NCBI GenBank assembly: GCA_017459635.1 | Contig: JAFUCO010000005.1 | Location: 1-48,817, forward strand | Direction: 5' to 3' | Length of the DNA stretch: 48,817 nt | DNA from: Blautia sp. | Lineage (GTDB): Bacteria > Bacillota > Clostridia > Lachnospirales > Lachnospiraceae | In this document: positions 24,690 to 34,454 of the stretch, piece by piece | Layout: every line of letters starts with the position of its first letter | Numbering within the stretch: the first letter of the stretch is position 1 | Notes under the pieces: model-generated | Told to the model about the DNA's origin: nothing | What the model saw: the letters and a program-made list of their open reading frames with translations, nothing else | Database searches by the model: none | Translations under genes and position numbers: made by a program

Positions 24690-27470
24690 TTATTTTTTCC
24701 TGTTTCTTATTATCCTGACCTCTCTCTTAAGCGCGTAAGGCCCGACGGCGCCCAGCTTCTGTTCGGATTTGATCATCCGTGATGCCTCCGGAATATCCCT
24801 GTGGAGATGTATGGCGTCAAACTCGCACCTTGTTGTACAGAGTCCGCACCCTATGCAGCGGTTATAATCGACGACCGTCGCCCCGCAGCCAAGGCACCTG
24901 GCAGCTTCCGCCTTTACCTGTTCCTCTGTAAAGGCAAGCCTCAGGTCATCAAAGGACGGCTCCGCACGTCCCTGTTTGCGGCCCGGTATCTGGCGCTGGG
25001 CATTGTCAAAGCCTTCCAGCACGATGTCACTCTTGTCAAGCTCGATGAACTCGCGTTTATCGCGGGCTATTGTGAGTGACTGTCCCGGATGTACCGACCT
25101 GTGCATGGACTCACATGCTTTTTTGCCGTCTGCGATGGCATCTATGGCAAAGAGCGCTCCATGGCAGATATCTCCTCCGGCAAAGATATCCGGCTCGGCG
25201 GTCTGGAAGGTCAGAGGATCACATTCTACAGTCCCGTTCTTCCTGACGGCAAGGGATGTTCCTTCAAGAATTCCGCCCCACTCAGCTGACTGGCCTATCG
25301 CCATCAGCACGCCGCCGCAGTTCAGGCTCATGGTGTCATCTTCATCATAAACCGGCCTGAAGGCATGGTTTTCGTCAAACACCCTGGTGCAGCGCCTGAA
25401 AATCACTTCAGAGACTCTGCCGTTTTCACTGAGGATCTCCTTCGGGCCCCAGCCGTTAACAACACTGATGCCCTCTTCTTTCGCCTCCGCGATCTCATCC
25501 GGAGCTGCCGGCATCTCTTCCGCGCTTTCAAGACATACCATGGTCACACTGCCATCCGTCAGACGGCGGGCAGCACGGGCGACATCCACCGCCACATTTC
25601 CGCCGCCGACTACAACTATGTCTCCATGCAGCTTCTCCTGCTGGCCCTGGTTCACCCTCTTAAGGAAACCTACGCCGGACATAACACCCTCTGCATCTTC
25701 TCCCGGAACTCCTGCGGTCCTTCCTCCCTGAAGACCGATAGCAAGATAGAAAGCCTTATATCCCTGCTCACGAAGCTCCTGAATAGTGACATCCTTTCCT
25801 ATTTCAACGCCGCACCTGAACTCTACGCCCATGGCGCGAAGCACTTCTATCTCAGATTCGAGTACGTTCTTCTCCAGCCTGAAGTTCGGAATTCCGTTTA
25901 TCAGCATGCCGCCCGGACGGGTCTCTTTCTCAAAGACAGTCACGTCGTAGCCCTTTTCCCTGAGGTAATACGCGCAGGACATACCGGCAGGGCCGGCTCC
26001 TATCACCGCCATCTTATAGGACGGCCCCCACATCTTTCCTTCGTCATTCTCGCACACCGGAATGTACCGCTCTGCCGCGTCCAGCTCCCTGGCGGAAATA
26101 AACTTTTTGATCTCATCGATCGCGACGGGCTGGTCCACCGTTCCTCTGGTACATACATCCTCACATCTGCGGTTGCAAACAGCGCCGCATACTGCCGGGA
26201 ACGGGTTGTCCTGCTTGATAAGCTTAAGCGCTTCCATGTAACGGCCTTCGGCTGCCATCTTCACATATCCCTGTACAGGCAGATGCGCGGGACATGCAGT
26301 CTTGCAGGGTGAAGTGCCGGTAGGATAACAGTTTATCTTCGCGTCCTCACGATATCCTGTGTTCCACTTATCCGCGCTCCACGCGGTGTCATCCGGAAGC
26401 TCCGTCACCGGATACTGTATCTCTCCTTTGGATGTGCAGAGCTTCTGTCCGAGCTTTGCGGCGCCAACGGGACATACCTCCACGCATTTTCCGCAGGCAA
26501 CGCATTTCGAGGTCTCAACGGATGCCCTGTAGGCGGAACGTGACATGTTCGGCGTGTTGTAAAGCTGCGAGGTACGTATGGCATTGCAGACTCCCGGAGC
26601 ACAGTTGCAGATTCCGACTATCTTCTCCTCACCGTCTATATTGGTGATCTGGTGTACAAAGCCATGGCGCTCCGCTCTCTCCAGGATCTCCAGCACTTCA
26701 TTATAGGTTATGTATCTGCCGGTTCCGCGGTCGACGCAGTACTCCGCCATGTCCCCGACACCTATGCAGAATTCTCCGTTGATCTCGCCCGAACCCTCTC
26801 CGCGCATCGTCTGCTGCTTCCGGCAGGTGCACTGACCTACAGAGTAGACCGAGTATTTGCTGAGCCAGTGGGAAAGATGTTCCACGCTGACCGATTTATT
26901 CTCCGACTTGATAGCCTTCTCAACCGGGATGACATGCATGCCGATGCCGGCTCCGCCCGGAGGAACCATGGGAGTCACGTTTTCGAGCGGCATCTGGGTC
27001 ATCAGGTTAAAAAATGTCGCCAGATTCGGGTGCTGTGCCGTGAGCTCGTCGTTCATCATCATGAACTCGGCAGAACCAGGTACAAAGATAGGCACATTGT
27101 ACTGTTTGTGATGATCCGGATTCTCACGGTTCATCTCAAGGACTCCCACCCAGCACAGATGCTCGACCATCTTACGAGTCTCTTCCTCTGTCATATGGTT
27201 CATCTTCGCAAGAGCAGGAATATCGTAGGGAGTCCTCACCTTTTTAAAATTAAGAAGGAATTTTGCCTCTTCCTTAGTCAGGACTTCATCCAGAGCCCAG
27301 TATTCCGGATCAGTATAGTTCATTGTATGAGAATACTTTACCAGATATCTGTCTGTGATCATCGTCCCGAGCTTAAGGATAAGCTTTGCTTTCTCCGGGT
27401 CTTCCGGCCTGTAGCCGTCTGCCTGCCGGAAATCCCGCTCATTCACCATGCGGTTTTTCTGTTCTTTCAT
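24690..27470 (-). CDS. Large FAD and Fe-S oxidoreductase with GltD-like core
   Basis: Predicted flavoprotein that passes electrons between NAD(P)H and an Fe-S partner. Substrate unknown. The 926-residue protein has an N-terminal helical region (about 1-180), a ferredoxin-like part with CVACGKCVEVCPVGA (about 325), and a GltD/glutamate synthase small-subunit-like half with Cys-rich CPAHLPVQGYVKMA and GAVCNRRCEDVC. FAD-binding GAGPAGMSCAYYL (about 490), a second dinucleotide fold VVGGGNVAVDVARAA, and a C-terminal ferredoxin module with CLGCGATVVD and CIGCGLCTTRC follow. The start at 27470 has AGGAG 6 bases upstream; the longer reading from 27515 lacks a site. It shares strand with the flavoprotein upstream. 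Confidence 0.87.
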   Translation of the reverse strand: MKEQKNRMVNERDFRQADGYRPEDPEKAKLILKLGTMITDRYLVKYSHTMNYTDPEYWALDEVLTKEEAKFLLNFKKVRTPYDIPALAKMNHMTEEETRKMVEHLCWVGVLEMNRENPDHHKQYNVPIFVPGSAEFMMMNDELTAQHPNLATFFNLMTQMPLENVTPMVPPGGAGIGMHVIPVEKAIKSENKSVSVEHLSHWLSKYSVYSVGQCTCRKQQTMRGEGSGEINGEFCIGVGDMAEYCVDRGTGRYITYNEVLEILERAERHGFVHQITNIDGEEKIVGICNCAPGVCNAIRTSQLYNTPNMSRSAYRASVETSKCVACGKCVEVCPVGAAKLGQKLCTSKGEIQYPVTELPDDTAWSADKWNTGYREDAKINCYPTGTSPCKTACPAHLPVQGYVKMAAEGRYMEALKLIKQDNPFPAVCGAVCNRRCEDVCTRGTVDQPVAIDEIKKFISARELDAAERYIPVCENDEGKMWGPSYKMAVIGAGPAGMSCAYYLREKGYDVTVFEKETRPGGMLINGIPNFRLEKNVLESEIEVLRAMGVEFRCGVEIGKDVTIQELREQGYKAFYLAIGLQGGRTAGVPGEDAEGVMSGVGFLKRVNQGQQEKLHGDIVVVGGGNVAVDVARAARRLTDGSVTMVCLESAEEMPAAPDEIAEAKEEGISVVNGWGPKEILSENGRVSEVIFRRCTRVFDENHAFRPVYDEDDTMSLNCGGVLMAIGQSAEWGGILEGTSLAVRKNGTVECDPLTFQTAEPDIFAGGDICHGALFAIDAIADGKKACESMHRSVHPGQSLTIARDKREFIELDKSDIVLEGFDNAQRQIPGRKQGRAEPSFDDLRLAFTEEQVKAEAARCLGCGATVVDYNRCIGCGLCTTRCEFDAIHLHRDIPEASRMIKSEQKLGAVGPYALKREVRIIRNRKK

Positions 27471-27540
27471 TACATACTCCTTTAACAGATTATTAAACTG
27501 CATCCGCAGTTTCATAATTATCAGAATTTACGATCAAAGT

Positions 27541-27622
27541 AAGACAGGGGCGGTTCTTTAAGACAGGGGACGGTTCTCTGTCTTATGATAATAAGACAGA
27601 GAACCGTCCCCTGTCTTATTTT
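27541..27622. repeat. GACAGG..CTGTC palindromic repeat cluster
   Basis: Three arms of the family seen at 3725-3788: AAGACAGGGGCGGTTCT, then AAGACAGGGGACGGTTCTCT, then an inverted arm ending CTGTCTTATT. It lies between two genes on the same strand, 71 bases before the start of the downstream oxidoreductase gene. Confidence 0.85.
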
Positions 27623-27633
27623 AGGTTTTATCA

Positions 27634-29046
27634 TCAGAAGAATCTTCCGACCAGATCCCTCGAAGCCGCGCAGGTGTCCTCCATGTCTCCAAAGCTGATT
27701 ATCTCACCGGCATAGTATGTGTTCTGCCTGCCCTGCATCTCCTCCAGGCGGTCGTACCAGCCTGCGGCATAATCTTCGGGGCTTACATGCGGGCAGTAAT
27801 AGACCTCCTGCTCATAGTGGCGGTCCTTGACCGGGAAGCCGCACACACGCATGTCATCCTGCATCGCATTTATGGTGTAGTCATAGTCGGCATCCTTGTC
27901 GCCTGCGTGGTTGCGAAGCGCGTATACCGTACACGGGCAGTTGCCGCCCAGCTCCTCCCACCTGTGATAATATACCATCGCATGGCCCAGGCGCTCGGGA
28001 ACCATGTTGTCGAAGATGTATCCTGATATAGTCGGCCCCTGCCCTCTTTCGAAGGTCGCCAGGAAATCAACATATTTCTCATGGATGATCCGGCTGAACA
28101 GGTCCTTCTCTTCGTCGCGCGCGTCTGCGTATTCCGCAAAATGATCGAGCGGGGTCGTAACGATAAGTTTGTCGAATTCCTCGGTCCTTTCGCCGTCCGC
28201 ATCCTTCACCGTCACAAGTATCTTTCCTTCAGTGCCTTCCTCCGGGCGGACGATCTTCACTACTTCCGTGTTCAAGACTGCGGGATGCACGAGCTTTTTG
28301 TTGGCTTCCTCATAGATGTTCTGGGTACCGTTCTTCCAGGTCCAGAGGCGCATGTTAACAAATTCAATTGCTGTTGTGGTATCAAGATATTTCATGACAT
28401 AGGCAGCCGGGATCTCATCAAAGAAGCCGTAGCCGAAGGATGTGAACGGTCCTATCCAGATCTTCATCACATCCTCAACACCGTTCAGCCTGCAGAACTC
28501 ATCAAAGGGCAGAGCCAGATCCTTAAGGTTTGGGTTGATGCCTTCGATATGTTCAAGCGAGTTGTGCAGCTGCTTTGAAAGTCCGGAGTACCGGCCGGAA
28601 GCCACGCCCCTGTGTCCATAGCAGTCGTAGCCCTTGTACTTCGTTTCCATTATTGCCACAAGCTTCTTCATCTGGGCTTTAAGGCGCATCAGGTCGGCAG
28701 TCTTTTTAATCGAAAAATTCTTTTTGGGATCAAAGGGGAAAATCTCCTTCCCTGTTGAGTCGCGGTACATGCGGCGCATGTTCGGACCGTCACTGTGCCC
28801 GACTCCGGCAAACTTTTCCACCTCATGCACGGCATGGTACGTGACTGCGCCCATGATGGCTCCCATCTCGTAGGTTCTCTCATATCCTGAATACCTTACG
28901 GTCGGGGAATAGCATTTGCCGCCCACACGGCTGTTCTTTTCAAATATGGTGTAGTTCTGATAGCCTTTTATCTGCAGATACATTGCCGCCGACACTCCGG
29001 CCGGGCCGCCTCCGATGATACAGATCCTGTCATTTATGCTGCTCAT
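27634..29046 (-). CDS. FAD-dependent amine oxidase-like flavoprotein
   Basis: A 470-residue flavoprotein with the N-terminal FAD site CIIGGGPAGVSAAMYLQIKG and VGGKCYSPT, and a later dinucleotide-side segment. The architecture resembles the phytoene desaturase/amine oxidase superfamily, including a C-terminal YYAGEIISFGDMEDT where FAD-contacting residues normally lie. The substrate is not assigned. AAGGAGG lies 7 bases before the ATG at 29046; an ORF extension to 29097 is not needed. It is upstream of the large Fe-S oxidoreductase on the same strand, separated by a palindromic repeat, so the two may act together. Confidence 0.8.
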   Translation of the reverse strand: MSSINDRICIIGGGPAGVSAAMYLQIKGYQNYTIFEKNSRVGGKCYSPTVRYSGYERTYEMGAIMGAVTYHAVHEVEKFAGVGHSDGPNMRRMYRDSTGKEIFPFDPKKNFSIKKTADLMRLKAQMKKLVAIMETKYKGYDCYGHRGVASGRYSGLSKQLHNSLEHIEGINPNLKDLALPFDEFCRLNGVEDVMKIWIGPFTSFGYGFFDEIPAAYVMKYLDTTTAIEFVNMRLWTWKNGTQNIYEEANKKLVHPAVLNTEVVKIVRPEEGTEGKILVTVKDADGERTEEFDKLIVTTPLDHFAEYADARDEEKDLFSRIIHEKYVDFLATFERGQGPTISGYIFDNMVPERLGHAMVYYHRWEELGGNCPCTVYALRNHAGDKDADYDYTINAMQDDMRVCGFPVKDRHYEQEVYYCPHVSPEDYAAGWYDRLEEMQGRQNTYYAGEIISFGDMEDTCAASRDLVGRFF

Positions 29047-29229
29047 TTTTAATTCCTCCTTGTACTGCCGGGGTTTCCATGTTAGGATATATTTCATGTC
29101 CAGGTCACAGGACCTGAATGTGTACTTTTGAAACGTGCAAAAAGCGCGTTTTCATGACCCGCCGGAACATTTGTAAATGTCTTTTTACCGGATGGGCCGG
29201 GTATCAGAAGCTGCAGATGCAGCCATATG

Positions 29230-29311
29230 CTGCTGTTCACGGCCGTAAGGGCGGGATTCCGAATGGATGGCCAAATGCCCGGCCGTCTGCGGCCTGACCG
29301 TGAATAATAAC
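29230..29311. repeat. Short copy of the terminal-repeat element family
   Basis: Starts TGCTGTTCACGGCCG and ends GACCGTGAATAATAAC, the same inverted ends as 11723-11913, with GGGATTCCGAATGGATGG and GGCCGTCTGCGGCC inside. It lacks the long internal hairpin. It lies between divergent genes and covers part of the tdk leader. Confidence 0.7.
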
Positions 29312-29344
29312 ACCCTTATAACAAATAGACAGGAGATCAGAATA

Positions 29345-29935
29345 ATGCCAAAACTATACTTCCGTTACGGTGCAATGGGCAGTTCCAAAAGTGCGAACGC
29401 ACTTATGGTCCGCTATAATTACGCAGAGCGCGGGCAGAAGGTGCATCTGCTTAAGCCGCGCACAGATACGCGCGATGGTGAACGCGTCATTTTCTCGCGC
29501 ATAGGCATCTCGGCGCCTTGCGAATATGTAGACGAGTTTATCGAATTTGCCGAAGCGAACTGGCATACCCGTGAAGACGCTCTTGACTGTGCCGCCGTCA
29601 TTATTGATGAGGCCCAGTTCATGACACCCTCCCAGGTCGACTACATGGCGCACATAGTTGACGACCTATACGTTCCTGTCATCTGCTACGGACTGCGCAC
29701 GGATTTCCAGCAGAAGCTCTTCCCCGGAGCCCTCCGGCTGTTTGAGCTTGCCGATGTGATCGAGCAGGTCCCGACTGTCTGCTGGTGCGGGGCGCGCGCC
29801 CAGTGCAATGCCCGCATAAAAGACGGGCACATCGTGCGCGAAGGAGAACAGGTTTTTCTTGGCGGAAACGAAAGCTATATATCGCTCTGCCGCAGGCATT
29901 TTCTGCAGGGGCTTATAGCACCTCCGGCAGAATAA
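29345..29935 (+). CDS. tdk: Thymidine kinase
   Basis: Phosphorylates thymidine with ATP in salvage. The P-loop form GAMGSSKSANALM (residues about 9-21), VIIDEAQFM Walker-B-like and GLRTDF segments match type II thymidine kinase. The C-terminal half holds a zinc-binding CWCGARAQC and later CRRH. Length 196 is usual. The start at 29345 has CAGGAGA about 8 bases before it; the longer frame starting at 29267 is the repeat element read through. The gene stands alone, with a short hypothetical leader from the repeat. Confidence 0.92.
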   Translation: MPKLYFRYGAMGSSKSANALMVRYNYAERGQKVHLLKPRTDTRDGERVIFSRIGISAPCEYVDEFIEFAEANWHTREDALDCAAVIIDEAQFMTPSQVDYMAHIVDDLYVPVICYGLRTDFQQKLFPGALRLFELADVIEQVPTVCWCGARAQCNARIKDGHIVREGEQVFLGGNESYISLCRRHFLQGLIAPPAE

Positions 29936-30063
29936 ACATTTCAGCCGGCCGGTAAAGTGCTTCCCGCACAGATACCGCCTGTCTGACGCCCGGACAGGTG
30001 CCTCCTTTTTTAAATCCCGCATGTCAGCCGCCTGACTGGTACTTTCGGTTAAAGCAATACAGA

Positions 30064-30441
30064 TCAGTTGTCTGTATCTGTACCGGCGCAGCTTTTCCTC
30101 ATGATCTCTCTGAATTCTTCGAATTTACTCAAAAACAGTTCTGCGTTTTCTTTTATCTTTGCATTGTCTTTAGCATTTACTGCGTCAAGCACTGCTTCGA
30201 CGCATTCATACACAGGAGTCAGGCTCAGCGCGCCGGCTGAGCCTTTCATATGATGAGCGGCAAAATACGCACCTTCGTAGTTCATATTTTCTACCGCCTT
30301 TTTAAAATCCTTAAGCTGGTCACTCTCCGCATATCTTTTCAGCAGGCGGATATAAAGCTTTTCATCATGCATCATCCTGGATCTCAACGCTTCTTCCGGA
30401 TCAGCTCCCCAGGCAGCAAGCCTGCTCTGGATATCTGTCAC
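30064..30441 (-). CDS. HPt histidine phosphotransfer protein
   Basis: A 125-residue four-helix HPt protein with motif AAHHMKGSAGAL; His63 is the expected phosphoacceptor. GTG start at 30441 preceded by AGGGATGA. It lies 63 bases downstream of the CheB-CheR-hybrid kinase on the same strand and is the natural next carrier after its receiver domain. It is paralogous to the HPt at 23072-23416. No output response regulator is adjacent. Confidence 0.87.
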   Translation of the reverse strand: MTDIQSRLAAWGADPEEALRSRMMHDEKLYIRLLKRYAESDQLKDFKKAVENMNYEGAYFAAHHMKGSAGALSLTPVYECVEAVLDAVNAKDNAKIKENAELFLSKFEEFREIMRKSCAGTDTDN

Positions 30442-30463
30442 TGCAGGTCATCCCTTTCTTTTT

Positions 30464-30545
30464 TTATTCAGAAATATCGGCATCAGCACCGGCTCCTTCA
30501 TGCTTCATTCAGAAACATCCGCATCATTGCCGGTTCCTTCATGCA
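30464..30545. repeat. Tandem 41-bp duplication at the 3' end of the hybrid kinase gene
   Basis: The last 41 bases of the gene (30505-30545) are repeated in diverged form at 30464-30504, immediately after the stop. Both read HEGxGxDADxSE followed by a stop codon. It looks like a local slippage duplication of the C-terminus in which the second copy stays untranslated. Confidence 0.85.
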
Positions 30546-33500
30546 CCTGCTTCTGAAAACCTTCGCACAGGCACGAGAACAGCCTTCCGGGATCTATCGG
30601 CTTGGTGACGCAATATGTCATTCCTGCTTCATGGCATCTCTCCTCAACATTATCGGCAGCATCCGCTGTAAGCGCCAGTATCGGAATGCTCTTCGCGTCC
30701 TGTGTACCCATAGCACGTATCTCGGCTGTCGTTTCAAAGCCGTCCTTGACAGGCATCATCAGATCCATCAGGATGGCCTGATAGTGATATGGTCCATGGC
30801 TTCTGAATAATTCTATGGCCTCCTGCCCGTCTGTTGCCAGCTCTGCATGTATACCTTTAGTGCTGAGCATCTTGATGATGACCTCGGCGATTATCGTATT
30901 GTCCTCGGCAAGAAGGATGTTTTTACCGTAAAGCACCTGATCCTCATAGGTTTCCGCCCGGTGGCTACGGAGGAGTATCTGCTCATCCGTTGCCAGATCA
31001 AACGTGAAGGCAACAACAAACTCCGTCCCTTTTTTCTCCCGGCTCTGGAAAGAGATAGTCCCTCCCATCAGCTCGACCAGGTTGCGTGCGATGTAAAGCC
31101 CCAGTCCGGTGCCGTCATTCTGTACTCCGGCAGAATTGTCCTGCTCATAGGGCATGAACATCCTGTGCCGGAATTCCTCATTTATTCCTATGCCATTGTC
31201 AATGACCCGGTACTCATGTCTCGCCCTTCCATCCTTATATTTAACATCGACCAGCAGCTTCACCGTCCCTCCTTCCGGAGTAAACTTGATGCTGTTGGAG
31301 ATCAGGTTAAGAAGGACCCTCTGTACATGCTGGGCATCCATCATCACATACCTGCTGTTGCAGCCGGTTATCTCATGCTCAAACTTCAGGCCGGAATTGC
31401 GGACCTGCTCGGAAACTATCGTTATGATAGAATTCAGTACCTCGTCTTCCTTCTCAGCGCTGCACACTGACACTACTTTTCCTGCATTTATCCGGCTTGT
31501 CTCCAGGATCTCCTCGATAAGTCCCAGCAGATACTGGGATGAGGTGTCGATCTTTTCCAGATTATCACGTATCTCATCCGGAAGGTTTTTCTCCTTAAGG
31601 CTAAGCTGTACCAGACCTTTGATTGCCGTCATCGGCGTCCGCATATCATGCGACATGTGCGAAAGGAAGGTCTCCTTCTCGCGGTTTGACTTGACCGCCA
31701 TGCGGAGGGCCTTGCCCATTTCCTCTATCTGTTCCTGGTCGTCGACCTGTTTTGTCGTATCTACAAAAGTTATTACCAGCCCATGAAGCCTTGAGTTTCT
31801 ACTGCTGTCCTCAGCCTTGTCCGCATTATCCGCGCTCTCCCGCCTGATATTGTCCGTCATCCGGTATGGCGAGATGCGGATCAGATATGTCTTGCCCGCA
31901 ACGGATGCGCAGTGCTGTTCTATCGGCTGCATAGTCTCAAGCACCTTGCTGCAAAGTGACAAAAGGTCCACCGTGGTAAAATTGTACGATATATAGCGCA
32001 GCGATCTGCCGACATCCTGCTCCGCCACATGGAACTCCGATGAAATATACTCCGTAAACTTGCGGATATTGAGGTCGCGGTCAACCATCAGTATGCCTAC
32101 CAGAGTTGTGGACAGGAAATTCGCCATGTCATCATTGACAGAAGCAAGCTCGGTCACCTTGGACTGATATTCCGAGTTTACCGTATAGAGCTCCTCGTTG
32201 ACCGACTGGAGTTCCTCATTTGAGGATTGAAGCTCCTCGTTGGCGGTAAGCAGTTCATCGTTGGCCGCCTGAAGCTCCGCGTTGACCGACTCAAGCTCTG
32301 TCACCGTCTGCCTCAGATTATCTTTGGCGATCTTCAGCTCCTGCTCAAGGTTGGAGATACGCTGGGCAGCTGCGGTTTCTATCTGATACCGCCTCATGTC
32401 GCCCTCGATCTCACGCTTGCCGCGCAGGAAGGTGATCGCCATAAAGTTCGTCTTCTGGCCATGGCGGTCAAGTATCGGCTGGGCAACTATCGAGATATAC
32501 TCCGGCTCCTCATCGAGCTTTATCGGAACCGAGTCATAGCTGATCTTTTCATTGGCAAGGCGGGCATCCCGAAGCACGGTTGAGACCGCAATCTTCAGGT
32601 CATTCCGCAGCAGCATGAATATGTCAAGTGTCGCCGCGCCTGTCGGTATAGACAGGAACTGCGTGCAGTCGCCGTAAGTTCTGGAGAGTTCATTGTTCTC
32701 GTCCACCAGTACACAGGCCGGCATCAGGGCTTCAAGTATTGATGTATCAAGATCATTTGTCTTGTACTGTATCTCACCTTCATCCTCAAGCCTCTGTATC
32801 TGAACCGGCTCCATGCTGCTCTCGACATTCTGCATCGAATAGCTGAAGTGCTCATGGGCCGGGGCTTTTCCTGAACTGTTGTGGATAAAGATCTTTTCGT
32901 TTGCCCACAGGGTGCGGAAAATGTCGTCGTAATCGATGACCGACTCGGATCTTCCAAGGAAAAGGAACCCGTGGTTGTTAAGCGCCATATGGAAAATTGA
33001 AAACAGGTTTCTCTGAAGCACCGCCTGGAAGTAGATAAGCACATTCCGGCAGCTAATAAGGTCAAGACGGCCGAACGGCGGATCCTGGAAAACATTATGC
33101 TGCGCAAAGATGATCATCTTGCGGATATCATGGTGGATAACGTAGCGGTTTCCTTTACGGGTGAAGAATTTGGACAGTCTGGTGACTGAGACATCTTCTA
33201 TTATATTGTCGCCATAAACTCCCCGGACTGCCGTAGCGATCGAATCCGTGTCAAGATCCGTGGCAAATATCTTGATATCCCTGCGGACATTCAGCTCCTC
33301 CATCGCCTCGGCGAAAAGGATGGCTATCGAATAGGCCTCCTCGCCTGTCGAGCAGCCGGCGACCCATACCCTTATCTGTTTATCCCTGGGCGCTTCATTA
33401 AGAAGCTGCTTAATAACCGTCTCCTTCAGAACATCAAAGTATTCAGGATCCCTGAAGAAGCTTGTAACTCCTATAAGGACTTCCTTTGCAAGCAGCTTTG

Positions 33501-34296
33501 CCTCCTCGGGATTGTTCGTAAGATAGGTCACATATTCCCTGAGGTTTCGGTTGTGGGTGACTACCAGCCTCCTCTCTATACGGCGGAGGACGGTTGTCTT
33601 CTTATAATATGCGTAGTTGATATTCGTGACATTTTTAAGAATTGAGAATGCCTGGGAAAGCAGGTCCTGGTCCGAGAGCAGCATCCTTGCCGAGGCATCC
33701 ACCATGGAGGCTGCAATATGCTGCATCTCTCTCGCGATGGAATCCGGCCTCTGTATCAGGTCGACCAGCCCCGTGCTTATGGCATTCCTCGGCATGCCGT
33801 CAAACTTGGCGGACTCGGGCGTCTGCACTATGATGAGGCCGTTCTGCTCCTTTACCGAGCGTATGCCGTTCGTTCCGTCCGAACCCGTGCCGGACAGGAT
33901 GACCGCAACCGACCTGCTCTCATATGCTTCTGCCAGCGAGCGGAAGAAAACATCGATCGGGTGATTGATCTTCTGAGGGTCAGTGTCCCTGAGCCTCAGC
34001 ACATCCGAAACGATCTCAACATTATGCTTGGGCGGGATCATGTAAATATGGTTGCGCTCTACATGCATTCCGTCCTGGATCTCCTGTACAGGCATGGCAC
34101 TGTACTTGCCAAGGATATCCACCAGCAGGCTTTTATGGTTAGGAGCAAGGTGCTGGATGATTACAAATGCCATTCCCGTGTTGGACGGCAGAAAAGTAAG
34201 AAGCTGCTGAAGAGCTTCAAGCCCGCCTGCCGATGCCCCTATACCCACCACACAGTTAGGCTGGACACTGACTGGAATATTGGGTGATTTATACAT
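30505..34296 (-). CDS. CheB-CheR-PAS-histidine kinase-receiver fusion protein
   Basis: A 1263-residue signalling protein. In order: CheB methylesterase domain with catalytic residues in GIGASAGG, IIQHLAPNH and LSGTGSDGTNG (about 14-190); CheR methyltransferase with TSFFRDPEYF and GCSTGEEAYSIA (about 220-480); a coiled coil of repeated NEELQS/VNEEL units (about 640-720); a PAS-type domain; a histidine kinase with HMSHDMRTPMTAI (His near 882) and ATPase G-box GTGLGLYIARNL; and a receiver domain with ILLAEDN and MDLMMPVKDG (Asp near 1176). Such fusions link receptor methylation with phosphorelay output, but no chemoreceptor or CheA is in the window. AGGAAGG precedes the ATG. It is followed by an HPt gene. 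Confidence 0.92.
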   Translation of the reverse strand: MYKSPNIPVSVQPNCVVGIGASAGGLEALQQLLTFLPSNTGMAFVIIQHLAPNHKSLLVDILGKYSAMPVQEIQDGMHVERNHIYMIPPKHNVEIVSDVLRLRDTDPQKINHPIDVFFRSLAEAYESRSVAVILSGTGSDGTNGIRSVKEQNGLIIVQTPESAKFDGMPRNAISTGLVDLIQRPDSIAREMQHIAASMVDASARMLLSDQDLLSQAFSILKNVTNINYAYYKKTTVLRRIERRLVVTHNRNLREYVTYLTNNPEEAKLLAKEVLIGVTSFFRDPEYFDVLKETVIKQLLNEAPRDKQIRVWVAGCSTGEEAYSIAILFAEAMEELNVRRDIKIFATDLDTDSIATAVRGVYGDNIIEDVSVTRLSKFFTRKGNRYVIHHDIRKMIIFAQHNVFQDPPFGRLDLISCRNVLIYFQAVLQRNLFSIFHMALNNHGFLFLGRSESVIDYDDIFRTLWANEKIFIHNSSGKAPAHEHFSYSMQNVESSMEPVQIQRLEDEGEIQYKTNDLDTSILEALMPACVLVDENNELSRTYGDCTQFLSIPTGAATLDIFMLLRNDLKIAVSTVLRDARLANEKISYDSVPIKLDEEPEYISIVAQPILDRHGQKTNFMAITFLRGKREIEGDMRRYQIETAAAQRISNLEQELKIAKDNLRQTVTELESVNAELQAANDELLTANEELQSSNEELQSVNEELYTVNSEYQSKVTELASVNDDMANFLSTTLVGILMVDRDLNIRKFTEYISSEFHVAEQDVGRSLRYISYNFTTVDLLSLCSKVLETMQPIEQHCASVAGKTYLIRISPYRMTDNIRRESADNADKAEDSSRNSRLHGLVITFVDTTKQVDDQEQIEEMGKALRMAVKSNREKETFLSHMSHDMRTPMTAIKGLVQLSLKEKNLPDEIRDNLEKIDTSSQYLLGLIEEILETSRINAGKVVSVCSAEKEDEVLNSIITIVSEQVRNSGLKFEHEITGCNSRYVMMDAQHVQRVLLNLISNSIKFTPEGGTVKLLVDVKYKDGRARHEYRVIDNGIGINEEFRHRMFMPYEQDNSAGVQNDGTGLGLYIARNLVELMGGTISFQSREKKGTEFVVAFTFDLATDEQILLRSHRAETYEDQVLYGKNILLAEDNTIIAEVIIKMLSTKGIHAELATDGQEAIELFRSHGPYHYQAILMDLMMPVKDGFETTAEIRAMGTQDAKSIPILALTADAADNVEERCHEAGMTYCVTKPIDPGRLFSCLCEGFQKQVHEGTGNDADVSE

Positions 34297-34454
34297 TTAC
34301 AATCCTTCCTTTTTCAAATCTTCCCTTTTATCTGTGATATATCTCAAAACAAAAAAATATATCCGAATATCATTATATCAGAATTACCAGTTTTTTCAAC
34401 ACTCTGGGTTGTCTTTTGCGAAAGATATACAAAAGCTTTTTTTGGCTGGCTCGG

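Noticed and set aside
25365-26312. 315-codon open frame antisense to the Fe-S oxidoreductase
   Set aside because: Opposite strand of a gene with clear FAD and Fe-S motifs; composition is that of a shadow.
29267-29344. N-terminal extension of thymidine kinase
   Set aside because: It reads through the repeat element; the P-loop start and ribosome site favour 29345.
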